Source of the DNA: UBA9410 sp963933065
GTDB taxonomy: Bacteria > Actinomycetota > Acidimicrobiia > Acidimicrobiales > MedAcidi-G1
Direction of reading: 5' to 3'
Length of the DNA stretch: 19,894 nucleotides
NCBI GenBank assembly: GCA_963933065.1
Contig: CAWVUB010000034.1
Span: forward strand, 1 to 19,894
Of the stretch, positions 7,234 through 14,106 are shown piece after piece (the first letter of the stretch is position 1; every line of letters starts with the position of its first letter). The notes beneath the pieces were generated by a model, which saw only the letters and a program-made list of their open reading frames with translations, did no database searches and was not told the origin of the DNA. The translations under genes and the position numbers were made by a program.

Positions 7234-8535
7234 CTATGTCCCCATTGAGACATTCGCACCCAGTCGCGCCAGATTCCCCACTAAGTCTTGGTAGCCCCGG
7301 GCCACGTGGTAAGCATCGGCCACCACTGTCTCACCCTCAGCGGCAAGTCCAGCCACCACGAGTGCCGCTCCAGCCCGGATATCAGGCGCCCTGACCGGTG
7401 CTCCGGACAACGCCTGAACACCCCGTACTACTGCATGGTGGCCTTCTACCCTAATGTCAGCACCCATTCGCACTAACTCGGGGATGTACCGGAACCGCCC
7501 GGCAAATACATTCTCAGTCAGGATTCCCACACCATTGGCCACTGACAACAGTGCTACTAGTAGCGGTTTGTAGTCAGTAGCCACACCCGGATACGGGAGT
7601 GTTGACACGTCCACCGAAGTGAGGCGACCCGGAGGCTCCGGTGCCACAACATGCAGTCGGTCACCACCGTCATCGAACCGAAGGCCCATCGCTACAAGTT
7701 TGTCGAGCAGCATCTCCATATGGTCGGCCCGGGCCCCTTCAATGGTGATCTCTCCACCGGTTAAACCCACCGCGGCTAGGTAGGTGGCCGCTTCTATCCG
7801 GTCAGGCACCACGGTGTATTCGACCGGATGGAGCTGCCCTACGCCTTCTACCGTGATAGTCGATCCACCGGCGCCCGATATCTCGGCACCCATTCCAACA
7901 AGGAGGCCTGCCAGATCGGCAATCTCAGGTTCGCGCGCCGCGTTATCGATAATCGTGGTGCCCTTCGCTGTCGCTGATGCCATAAGCAGATTTTCTGTAG
8001 CCCCCACGCTCGGGTACTCAAGTAGAATCCGCGCTCCCACAAACTGCTCAACTCGACCTTGGATGACCCCGTGGCTAGTGGTAAAGATCGCGCCCAACTC
8101 CTCAAGAGCCTTGAGATGCATATCAATGGGCCGGTGTCCAAAGTCGTCGCCGCCGGGGACCGATACCCGTGCTTCACCAAACCGTGCCAGTAACGGGCCC
8201 AGCACCACGATCGAGGCTCTCATCTTCTCCACGAGGTCGTACGGCGCCTCAGGAACCAGCATGTCTGGCACTTCAATGGTCAACGAGTTGGTGGTCACAC
8301 CATCAACGGAAAGCCAATCGACAGTGACACCCATGTGCTCCAGTAGTTCAATCATCGTTGCAACGTCAGCGATCCTCGGCACGTTCCGCAGGGTGTGGAG
8401 ACCGGGTGCCATAACCGTGGCAGCCATCAACTTCAGCGCTGAGTTCTTGGCGCCAGCCACTTGGACCACTCCACCGAGCGGACCCGACTGGCGAACACGT
8501 ATTACGTCTTGAACAGGTTCAACCTCGCTTCCCAC
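7234..8535 (-). CDS. murA: UDP-N-acetylglucosamine 1-carboxyvinyltransferase MurA
   Basis: This cytosolic enzyme transfers enolpyruvate from PEP to UDP-GlcNAc, the first committed step of peptidoglycan synthesis. With the GTG at 8533-8535 it has 433 residues, close to the usual 420-430. The N-terminal VAGAKNSALKLMAA holds the catalytic Lys-Asn pair (about 30-31). The active-site loop reads PGGDDFGHRP, with Asp130 in place of the Cys115 of E. coli MurA, as in Mycobacterium tuberculosis; this is known to make the enzyme insensitive to fosfomycin. The repeated alpha/beta domains continue to an ordinary C-terminus. An upstream in-frame GTG at 8631 would add 32 residues unlike the family. The G-rich run directly before the GTG is too close for a clear ribosome-binding site. 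Its start lies 9 bases from the divergent MFS gene start. Confidence 0.96.
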   Translation of the reverse strand: MGSEVEPVQDVIRVRQSGPLGGVVQVAGAKNSALKLMAATVMAPGLHTLRNVPRIADVATMIELLEHMGVTVDWLSVDGVTTNSLTIEVPDMLVPEAPYDLVEKMRASIVVLGPLLARFGEARVSVPGGDDFGHRPIDMHLKALEELGAIFTTSHGVIQGRVEQFVGARILLEYPSVGATENLLMASATAKGTTIIDNAAREPEIADLAGLLVGMGAEISGAGGSTITVEGVGQLHPVEYTVVPDRIEAATYLAAVGLTGGEITIEGARADHMEMLLDKLVAMGLRFDDGGDRLHVVAPEPPGRLTSVDVSTLPYPGVATDYKPLLVALLSVANGVGILTENVFAGRFRYIPELVRMGADIRVEGHHAVVRGVQALSGAPVRAPDIRAGAALVVAGLAAEGETVVADAYHVARGYQDLVGNLARLGANVSMGT

Positions 8536-8544
8536 CCCCTCAGT

Positions 8545-10140
8545 ATGGTGGGCTCTTACCGCAACCGGAGGGCAGCCATAAATATCAGCAAACTGAACCC
8601 TGAACGCTCCACGTCGACCGTTCAGGTCCACAACCTAGAGACCGATGGGCTCGCCGAACTAAGGACACCCCGCAACGATCTCGTCCGTGAACGAGCCGAC
8701 GACGCCAGTCCGGACTACTTTGTCGGCTACCACGGCCCGTTCATCCGGTGGGAACGCTGGCTCGAGGTCAAAGAGGCCGGAGACGGTCGGTACCGGGCCA
8801 CCGAGACCATTCGGTACCGGGCAGCCGTGGGACCTTGGCGTCCCCTATTTGCATGGCCTCTTCGACGAGCAGTCCGTCATCGGCGGAACCCTTGGTGGGC
8901 ACCACCGGACCGTCTCGATACCCGGGCTGCCACTGTTTTGTCATTGCTGGCCTGCATCCAAGTGGTGGACGGCTATCTGGGCACAGTTATTTCACAGACC
9001 ATTACCTTCGCCAGCGACGAATTCGGTCGGAGCGATACTGCCCAAGGAGTAACTCTCGCTGCTATACGGCTAGGGATCGTAATAACCCTGGCTGTGGTAG
9101 CCCTTGCTGATCGACAGGGACGCCGGAGACTACTGATAGCCACTGCGGTGCTGGCCGTAACCGCCACGGCTCTAGGTGCACTATCACCTGGACTCTGGTT
9201 CCTAGGTGGCACCCAGCTGATAGGTCGTGGACTGACCACCGGAATGGGAATTCTTATCGGTGTATTCGCCGCTGAAGAACTCCCCCGGGGCGCTCGAGCC
9301 TATGGAGTCAGCGTCTTAGCTTTGAGTGCAGCCCTCGGCGCTGGAATGGCCGTCTGGGTACTACCAGTAGCGGATCTAGACCCGCGAGCGTGGCGGGCCA
9401 TCTATCTAGTCCCACTCCTAGCGCTCCCCGGATTGTTTGCCGTGGGGCGACGACTCCCCGAATCCCGTCGTTTCACTGCCAACACCACTGATCAAGATCC
9501 TTCCAACCAAGCAAACCGATTGCCGGAACACGAAAGTCAACGCCGAGAGGAGAAGCGACGCCTACTGCTACTGGCTGGAGCCGCCTTCTTGCTTCTAGTT
9601 TTTGCCGCACCCGCCAGCCAGTTCCAGAACGATTTCTTAAAGGACCAGCGTGGCTTCAGCGCCTCGGGGATCACACTCTTCACCCTTCTAACGACCACCC
9701 CGGCGGGCATCGGCCTGTTTCTAGCCGGTCGAGTGGCCGATACTCGGGGTCGACGTGGGGTCGCCGCTATAGGGCTCCTTGGAGGCACAGCCTTCATAGT
9801 GATTGGATACAACGCCACCGGGACACTCATGTGGGGATCAACACTTGCTGGTTCAGTGATCAGTGCGCTGACCGTGGCACTCGGCGTATACGGACCAGAG
9901 CTATTTTCAACAAAGAACCGGGCCAGAGCTAATGGACTAGTGGTAACACTTGGGGTGACTGGTAGCGCCACAGGACTACTAGTTGTTGGAATACTTAGCG
10001 ACCATTTTGGGTCCTACGGACCGGCTTTCACCATTGTCGCGATTGGGCCAGTTCTTGCAGCCGTACTGGTGCTTAGATGGTTTCCTGAGACAGCTCGTGT
10101 TGAACTCGAATCGCTCAATCCCGGCGATGCTCCTCTCTAG
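8545..10140 (+). CDS. MFS transporter with N-terminal soluble domain
   Basis: A major facilitator family permease of about 531 residues. The first ~120 are soluble. They include a strand-rich segment (YHGPFIRWERWLEV then ETIRYRAAVGP) and a basic amphipathic stretch before PWWAPPDRLDTRA. Then come about 12 membrane helices with MFS loop motifs: ALADRQGRRRLL between helices 2 and 3, ADTRGRRG in the second half, and a basic/acidic central cytoplasmic loop (ESQRREEKRR). The substrate is unknown. I recall this N-terminal head from other Acidimicrobiia MFS proteins but not a function. The start is uncertain: ATG at 8545 or GTG at 8548 are the last candidates before the conserved part, and neither has a ribosome-binding site. 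The stop shares the tetramer CTAG with the stop of the convergent hydrolase gene. Confidence 0.85.
   Translation: MVGSYRNRRAAINISKLNPERSTSTVQVHNLETDGLAELRTPRNDLVRERADDASPDYFVGYHGPFIRWERWLEVKEAGDGRYRATETIRYRAAVGPWRPLFAWPLRRAVRHRRNPWWAPPDRLDTRAATVLSLLACIQVVDGYLGTVISQTITFASDEFGRSDTAQGVTLAAIRLGIVITLAVVALADRQGRRRLLIATAVLAVTATALGALSPGLWFLGGTQLIGRGLTTGMGILIGVFAAEELPRGARAYGVSVLALSAALGAGMAVWVLPVADLDPRAWRAIYLVPLLALPGLFAVGRRLPESRRFTANTTDQDPSNQANRLPEHESQRREEKRRLLLLAGAAFLLLVFAAPASQFQNDFLKDQRGFSASGITLFTLLTTTPAGIGLFLAGRVADTRGRRGVAAIGLLGGTAFIVIGYNATGTLMWGSTLAGSVISALTVALGVYGPELFSTKNRARANGLVVTLGVTGSATGLLVVGILSDHFGSYGPAFTIVAIGPVLAAVLVLRWFPETARVELESLNPGDAPL
8599..8626. promoter_or_regulatory. Perfect 8-base inverted repeat, possible operator between murA and the MFS gene
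   Basis: CCTGAACG at 8599-8606 and CGTTCAGG at 8619-8626 form a perfect dyad with a 12-base spacer, so the arm centres are 20 bases apart, about two helical turns. Another CTGAAC lies at 8593-8598. The site is upstream of murA and inside the annotated 5' end of the MFS gene, near an AT-rich patch (ATAAATAT at about 8579-8586). It could bind a dimeric regulator, but inverted repeats of this size also occur by chance. Confidence 0.25.
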
Positions 10141-10709
10141 AGTCGAGTCAACCACTCTTGGACGGCATCACATACCAACTCGTCTGAGCCCTTCAAATCA
10201 TGGCGCTTACCCGGCACTCGTACCACGGTGACCGATCCAGGAATAGCTGCTAGTTGAACATCAAACTCCTCGGGGGAGCCGAACTCGTCACGGTCGCCAG
10301 ATACGAACAAACACGGAACGTTTATAGATGCAAAATGGTCGACCCGCAGATTCTCAGGCTTATTCGGTGGATGCAGCGGGTAGGAAACCAGTACTAGACC
10401 AGCCGCCGGGAGGCCCTCAGCGATAGCGATTGAGCACATGCGTCCACCCATGCTTCTTCCACCCATCACCAGTTGGTTCGAGTCCAGACCCCGCTCCCTA
10501 GCCATGGCTTCGACACCGTCACGAATAGCTTGCACGAGTACCGGCGTCCGGTCTGGAAAAGGTTTCCCAGCTTTTCGATAGGGAAAATCTGCACGCTCAA
10601 CCGGAAGCGGGTCCACGCGTTCCTCTAAGGCGATCAGACCTGGATGGTCACGGTTGCTGCCAGCCCCGGGAGTGAGGAAAAGTCCAGATACTGATTGAGA
10701 GCGAGACAC
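10137..10709 (-). CDS. Alpha/beta-hydrolase family protein (KANL3/Tex30-like)
   Basis: A compact 190-residue hydrolase without signal peptide. The expected order is visible: LFLTPGAGSNRDHPG (oxyanion loop after strand 3), the nucleophile elbow GGRSMGGRM with Ser86, VSYPLHPP, the acid segment SGDRDEFG (Asp139/Asp141), and VPGKRHDLKG with His170. This pattern is typical of the small dienelactone-hydrolase-like or KANL3/Tex30 group; the substrate is unknown. The start is GTG at 10707-10709 with TATCAT 6 bases upstream and no ribosome-binding site. No other start is available in frame. The stop (TAG) and the stop of the convergent MFS gene overlap in one CTAG. It is divergent from the desaturase gene, 62 bases apart. 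Confidence 0.85.
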   Translation of the reverse strand: MSRSQSVSGLFLTPGAGSNRDHPGLIALEERVDPLPVERADFPYRKAGKPFPDRTPVLVQAIRDGVEAMARERGLDSNQLVMGGRSMGGRMCSIAIAEGLPAAGLVLVSYPLHPPNKPENLRVDHFASINVPCLFVSGDRDEFGSPEEFDVQLAAIPGSVTVVRVPGKRHDLKGSDELVCDAVQEWLTRL

Positions 10710-10715
10710 TGGCTG

Positions 10716-10721
10716 ATGATA
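10716..10721 (-). promoter_or_regulatory. Candidate -10 element (TATCAT) for the alpha/beta hydrolase gene
   Basis: TATCAT on the minus strand, 6 bases before the GTG start. It is close to the consensus TATAAT and is the best-looking of the -10 candidates in the window. Confidence 0.5.
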
Positions 10722-10759
10722 GCCGTGACTCCATTCTGGCCCCGGCGGACCTCTATCGG

Positions 10760-10765
10760 TACGCT
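10760..10765 (+). promoter_or_regulatory. Candidate -10 element (TACGCT) for the fatty acid desaturase gene
   Basis: TACGCT lies 6 bases before the ATG at 10772; no Shine-Dalgarno sequence is present. Together with the hydrolase element 40 bases away it makes a compact divergent promoter pair. Confidence 0.45.
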
Positions 10766-10771
10766 CACCTC

Positions 10772-11776
10772 ATGGAGGAACGCCCCAAACCGACGGTGAC
10801 AGTGGATGCTGAAAAGTTGCACTCGTCTTCGGTGGTTTCGCTGACCGGTGGTATGGCGCCTACACCACCAGCCTTTGCCGGTAGCGCTCGCCTACACCCA
10901 GATGGAAGACCGAAAGGTCACTTTCGTGACAAGTTGTGCTCTGTTCCCAACGCACGAAACGTCCTGACCGTGGCAGTGGCAGTCCTATTTCCGGTAACCG
11001 TGGTCGCCATCGCAGTGGCCGCTGCCCATCCGATCTCCTGGTTATCGGCCTTCTTAATTATGCCCATCGCGCAAAATCGGCTATTTATTCTCCATCACGA
11101 GGCCGCCCACCGGGTGCTGTTCTCTAATCGTCGAATCAATGATTTGATTGGGATCAACCTAATTGGTTGGCTGACCTTTGGAACCGGCGGACACGGCTAT
11201 CGGGTCGGCCACATCCACCACCATCGAGACGAATTCGGGCCAAAGGAGCCCGACTTCCTCCTCTACTCGCAATACCCAATCAGTGCATCATCAATGCGAC
11301 GTAAACACTTCCGTGACCTAACCGGCATCTCGGCCTTCCGGGTCGTACGGCCCCGGTTCCAGCGCCTCGGACAGCAAAGCCACCGACGACTTACCTACCG
11401 TTTCATAATTGGACAAGCATTGGTATTTACAGCCTTTTGGACTTTGGGGCATCCGTGGCTGTACCTAATTCTCTGGGTCCTTCCTTGGGCCACGCTCTAT
11501 CAGGTACTGAACCGGCTCCGAGCCATTGCCGAACACGGCGGCATGACGCGTTCAGACGACCGTCGGCGCACCACTCGCCACGTACGTCAATCGCGACTAG
11601 CCCATCTGGTGATGGTGCCGTTCAGTGTGGGGTACCACCTGGCACACCACGTTGACATGAGGGTGCCATACCGCAACCTGCCGCATCTGCACGCCGCATT
11701 GGTCAACGATGGCTACGTGGGCGAACTGGAGTGGTCGTCCTACCGCTCACTATGGCGAACCATGCGGGCCGACTAA
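10772..11776 (+). CDS. Membrane fatty acid desaturase family protein
   Basis: A 334-residue di-iron membrane enzyme. After an unconserved N-terminus of about 60 residues come two membrane spans (about 64-100). The three His boxes follow: HHEAAH at 108-113 (H-x3-H), HIHHH at 147-151 (H-x2-HH), and YHLAHH at 288-293 (H-x2-HH). An AEHGG motif lies near 254, as in desaturases of the acyl-lipid/sphingolipid type. All metal-ligand histidines appear present, so the enzyme should be active in inserting a double bond, or possibly hydroxylating, an acyl chain or carotenoid. The exact substrate cannot be told. The ATG at 10772 is preferred because of the TACGCT element 6 bases before it; an internal ATG at 10853 after a GGTGG is an alternative. 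Confidence 0.9.
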   Translation: MEERPKPTVTVDAEKLHSSSVVSLTGGMAPTPPAFAGSARLHPDGRPKGHFRDKLCSVPNARNVLTVAVAVLFPVTVVAIAVAAAHPISWLSAFLIMPIAQNRLFILHHEAAHRVLFSNRRINDLIGINLIGWLTFGTGGHGYRVGHIHHHRDEFGPKEPDFLLYSQYPISASSMRRKHFRDLTGISAFRVVRPRFQRLGQQSHRRLTYRFIIGQALVFTAFWTLGHPWLYLILWVLPWATLYQVLNRLRAIAEHGGMTRSDDRRRTTRHVRQSRLAHLVMVPFSVGYHLAHHVDMRVPYRNLPHLHAALVNDGYVGELEWSSYRSLWRTMRAD

Positions 11777-11804
11777 ACCTCCGTACGACCTCTGGCCCAG
11801 TGCC

Positions 11805-12086
11805 TTACAACTCCACTACGCCATAAACGTCTAGGTTCCGGTAAGAAGTGCCGTCCGAAGCATTCTCCGCCCCTTCTTGTGTGATCTCTGCCTCATCGTT
11901 CTGTTTGGCCGCTTCAGACGAAGCAAACTCAGCAATCATGAGAGTGACCCCAGGCCGATCTCGATCACCACAAACGGTTACGCGCTCAACAGTGACGTCA
12001 CTACCCGCCTGCTCGGCGTAGCCACGCACGCCAGCCAACTCCTCTGCCGGGTCTGTCTCGGACTCAATGATCTGGATGAACCGCAT
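11805..12086 (-). CDS. Small conserved protein of unknown function, possibly dimeric alpha/beta-barrel
   Basis: 93 residues. It starts with a strand (MRFIQIIE), then a helix (DPAEELAGVRGYAEQAG), strand VTVERVTVC, DRDRPGVTLMIAEF, a helix with SSEAAKQNDEAEI, and ends in a SYRNLDVYGVVEL strand. The strand-helix-strand order and the EF-x-S-x-EAA phrase resemble monooxygenase-like ferredoxin-fold proteins, but no catalytic residues are evident. This gene has one of the best ribosome-binding sites in the window: TAGGAG, 8 bases before the ATG. It follows the zinc-ribbon gene on the same strand after 116 bases and converges with the desaturase gene, 28 bases apart. Confidence 0.75.
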   Translation of the reverse strand: MRFIQIIESETDPAEELAGVRGYAEQAGSDVTVERVTVCGDRDRPGVTLMIAEFASSEAAKQNDEAEITQEGAENASDGTSYRNLDVYGVVEL

Positions 12087-12202
12087 GGCCCCATCTCCTA
12101 CCTACAACGCTCGGGGCTGTCCCAAACGGAATCAGATACTCGCCCGAACCCAGAATTTACGCAATTTCTTAGCCAACAAATGCTGTTTACGGACTGGCAA
12201 TA

Positions 12203-12991
12203 TCAAGTCAACTGGCGGAGGGTCTCGGACAGTTGGTGGGCCTCATCCAACACTGCCGTGGGGTCAGGGTCACCCGTACCTAACAAGCCAACTAATCCAG
12301 TGGTGCGTTCACCAAGAGCATTCCAGAGCCGGCCATCGATCCCAAACGGAGGCCTGTGCCCCACTAAGATCGGAGCCAAATCAACCAACCGGTCGATACC
12401 GATTAGATCTCGGGCATCACGACGTAGGCGGTCACAGGCAACAAATACCTCACTCAACAGGCTATTTGCTTCCAAGCCTTCGAGTTCCGGCCGTTCGTCA
12501 CCGCCAGACTGAAACGCGTCCAGTGCCGACTCCACGGCCTCCTCGTCAGTTGCCTGCACTACCAAATCGCCCTCAGCATCGAACTCGTGGGGGACGCCGA
12601 GCCGAACCAATAGATCGCTGAACGCCGATTGCTCATCGGCCGCCCAGCCATCCACCTCATAAGCCACCGTTTCCACACCCGGTTCCAAAGCCAGGCCTCC
12701 AGCATCCTCAGCACCAACTACTAGTCGGTCCACCGCATCCTCATCGGCAACCCGGACCACCAATGTGGCCCCCTGCCAGGCGTGGGCAATACCTGCTGCA
12801 ACCAAGTCTTGGTCCAGGATCCGACGACTCTCACCAGCCCACTCATGCAACTCGTAAGCCAACTGGTCCTCATCTGAAAGACCGACCTCGGCAGCGTCGG
12901 CTGGCATCTCAGCCACTAGGGCCACACCGCATTCGACACAGTCTTCGACACCGAGGGTGTATTCGGTTCCACACTGGAAGCACCAAGCCAT
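12203..12991 (-). CDS. Zinc-ribbon protein with a duplicated domain, unknown function
   Basis: 262 residues, soluble, acidic. Residues 4-22 form a zinc ribbon with two CxxC pairs (CFQC, CVEC). Two similar units follow. The first spans about 45-92 (starting AYELHEWAGES, ending DEDAVDRLV) and the second about 110-158 (starting AYEVDGWAADE, ending DEEAVESAL). Each looks like helix-strand-strand-helix and recalls the small DUF2007-type fold, which I cannot confirm. A C-terminal helical region (about 170-262) is unique. The ATG at 12991 has a good AGGA 7 bases upstream, so I reject the ATG at 13036, which would add 15 residues. The gene is divergent from glpX and upstream of the 93-residue gene. 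Function is unknown. Confidence 0.82.
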   Translation of the reverse strand: MAWCFQCGTEYTLGVEDCVECGVALVAEMPADAAEVGLSDEDQLAYELHEWAGESRRILDQDLVAAGIAHAWQGATLVVRVADEDAVDRLVVGAEDAGGLALEPGVETVAYEVDGWAADEQSAFSDLLVRLGVPHEFDAEGDLVVQATDEEAVESALDAFQSGGDERPELEGLEANSLLSEVFVACDRLRRDARDLIGIDRLVDLAPILVGHRPPFGIDGRLWNALGERTTGLVGLLGTGDPDPTAVLDEAHQLSETLRQLT

Positions 12992-13041
12992 ACGAGCATC
13001 CTGCCACCACCGCCGGTCTCCCACATCCCCGGCCATCAGAG

Positions 13042-13047
13042 TAAGTT
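13042..13047 (+). promoter_or_regulatory. Candidate -10 element (TAAGTT) for glpX
   Basis: TAAGTT lies 8 bases before the glpX ATG, and there is no ribosome-binding site. On the opposite strand TACTCT (13038-13043) overlaps it and would start a message about 40 bases before the zinc-ribbon gene, which does have a ribosome-binding site. The two may form overlapping divergent promoters. Confidence 0.45.
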
Positions 13048-13055
13048 TCCAAGCT

Positions 13056-14042
13056 ATGACCGATGCTCAGGTACCTGACCGCAACCTTGCCCTTGAACTC
13101 TGCCGAGTAACCGAGGCCGCTGCTCTAGCCGCAGCGCGCTGGATGGGGCGAGGCGACAAGGAGGGGGCCGATGGTGCAGCGGTTGATGCCATGCGCCACG
13201 TGCTCGACACCGTAAGCATGGATGGAATCGTTGTCATAGGTGAGGGAGAAAAGGACGAGGCACCAATGCTCTTCAACGGCGAGCGGATCGGCACTGGCCT
13301 ACCCCCAGCTGCCGATATCGCCGTTGACCCGATCGATGGCACCACACTGACCTCACTTGGCCGGGCCAACGCCATTGCAGTAATCGCTGTTAGCGATCGC
13401 GGGACCATGTTCGACCCAGGGCCGTGCGTATACATGGAGAAGATCGCGGTAGGACCGCAGTGTGCCGCTGTCATCGATATCACTGCCTCCCCGACTGAGA
13501 ACCTGCAGCGGATCGCTGAGGCTAAGAACGAAGATGTCCGCGATCTCACAGCAGTCATTTTGGACCGGGACCGACACAACAACCTGATTGCCGAAGTCCG
13601 GGCTGCCGGTGCACGTATTCGTCTCATTCCCGATGGGGATGTTGCAGGAGCAATTTCGACGGCGTGGGACGACTCAGGTGCGGACGTGTTGTTTGGTATT
13701 GGCGGCACACCCGAGGGTGTGATCTCAGCTGCCGCACTCAAGTGCATGGGTGGGTCTATCCAGGGCCGACTATGGCCTCGCAACGAGGCCGAGCGGCACG
13801 CTGCGATCAAAGCCGGCTACGACCTCGACCGAGTACTTGGAACTGACGATCTGGTGGCTGGCGACAATTGTTTCTTTTCAGCAACCGGCATTACTGACGG
13901 AGACTTAGTCAAGGGCGTTCACTACACCTCAGGAGCGGCACATACTCAATCGCTTGTCATGCGTTCCAAATCGGGGACGGTTCGTATGATCGATGCCCAC
14001 CACGCCTTGGACAAACTTGAGGAATTTTCTTCAGCTTACTGA
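13056..14042 (+). CDS. glpX: Fructose-1,6-bisphosphatase class II (GlpX)
   Basis: This cytosolic enzyme hydrolyses fructose-1,6-bisphosphate to fructose-6-phosphate in gluconeogenesis; in actinobacteria GlpX is usually the main such enzyme. The 328 residues match the family. Metal and substrate motifs are present: GRGDKEGAD near 31-39 with Asp34, GEGEKDEAPML at 62-72, DPIDGTT at 91-97, GGTPEG near 216-221 with the metal-ligand Glu, and the C-terminal HYTSGAAHTQS. The ATG at 13056 gives the usual N-terminus (DRNLALELCRVTEAAALAAARWMGRGD, shown here as family pattern in short form NLALELCRVTEAA). Earlier starts would run into the divergent zinc-ribbon gene. It converges with the ATP synthase genes, 64 bases away. 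Confidence 0.97.
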   Translation: MTDAQVPDRNLALELCRVTEAAALAAARWMGRGDKEGADGAAVDAMRHVLDTVSMDGIVVIGEGEKDEAPMLFNGERIGTGLPPAADIAVDPIDGTTLTSLGRANAIAVIAVSDRGTMFDPGPCVYMEKIAVGPQCAAVIDITASPTENLQRIAEAKNEDVRDLTAVILDRDRHNNLIAEVRAAGARIRLIPDGDVAGAISTAWDDSGADVLFGIGGTPEGVISAAALKCMGGSIQGRLWPRNEAERHAAIKAGYDLDRVLGTDDLVAGDNCFFSATGITDGDLVKGVHYTSGAAHTQSLVMRSKSGTVRMIDAHHALDKLEEFSSAY

Positions 14043-14059
14043 CTTTCTATCGACGATCC

Positions 14060-14079
14060 AAGAAAGACCGCCGACGGTC
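14060..14079 (-). terminator. Hairpin terminator for the ATP synthase operon
   Basis: Read on the minus strand after atpC: GACCG, loop TCGG, CGGTC, then TTTCTT. This is a perfect 5-base GC-rich stem with a tetraloop and a T-rich tail, 28 bases after the atpC stop. On the plus strand no T-tract follows the stem, so for glpX it would be weaker. The stem is short, so efficiency is uncertain. Confidence 0.5.
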
Positions 14080-14106
14080 CCCTACCCACTAACGGCGGGT
14101 GAGGTC

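Noticed and set aside
7784..8512. Long plus-strand ORF (242 codons) opposite murA
   Set aside because: It lies antisense to a clear MurA, and its product is Ser/Thr/Pro-rich low-complexity sequence with no motif, typical of a reverse-frame shadow.
8536..8631. N-terminal extension of MurA to GTG 8631
   Set aside because: The extra 32 residues do not fit the MurA N-terminus and would overlap the divergent MFS gene; the GTG at 8535 gives normal length.
12087..12202. Possible promoter or small RNA in the 116-base gap before the 93-residue gene
   Set aside because: AT-rich words such as TTGGCT and TAAATT occur but not at a workable spacing, and no stable hairpin is visible by eye.
12992..13036. 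Longer start (ATG 13036) for the zinc-ribbon protein
   Set aside because: No ribosome-binding site there, while ATG 12991 has AGGA 7 bases upstream and starts just before the zinc ribbon.
13067..13810. Minus-strand ORF (247 codons) opposite glpX
   Set aside because: Antisense to intact GlpX motifs; composition rich in Ser/Ala/Arg without recognisable domains.
14070..14098. Second stem CCGCCG/CGGCGG between glpX and atpC
   Set aside because: The loop is long and no T-tract follows on either strand; it competes with the tighter GACCG/CGGTC hairpin, which better fits a terminator.
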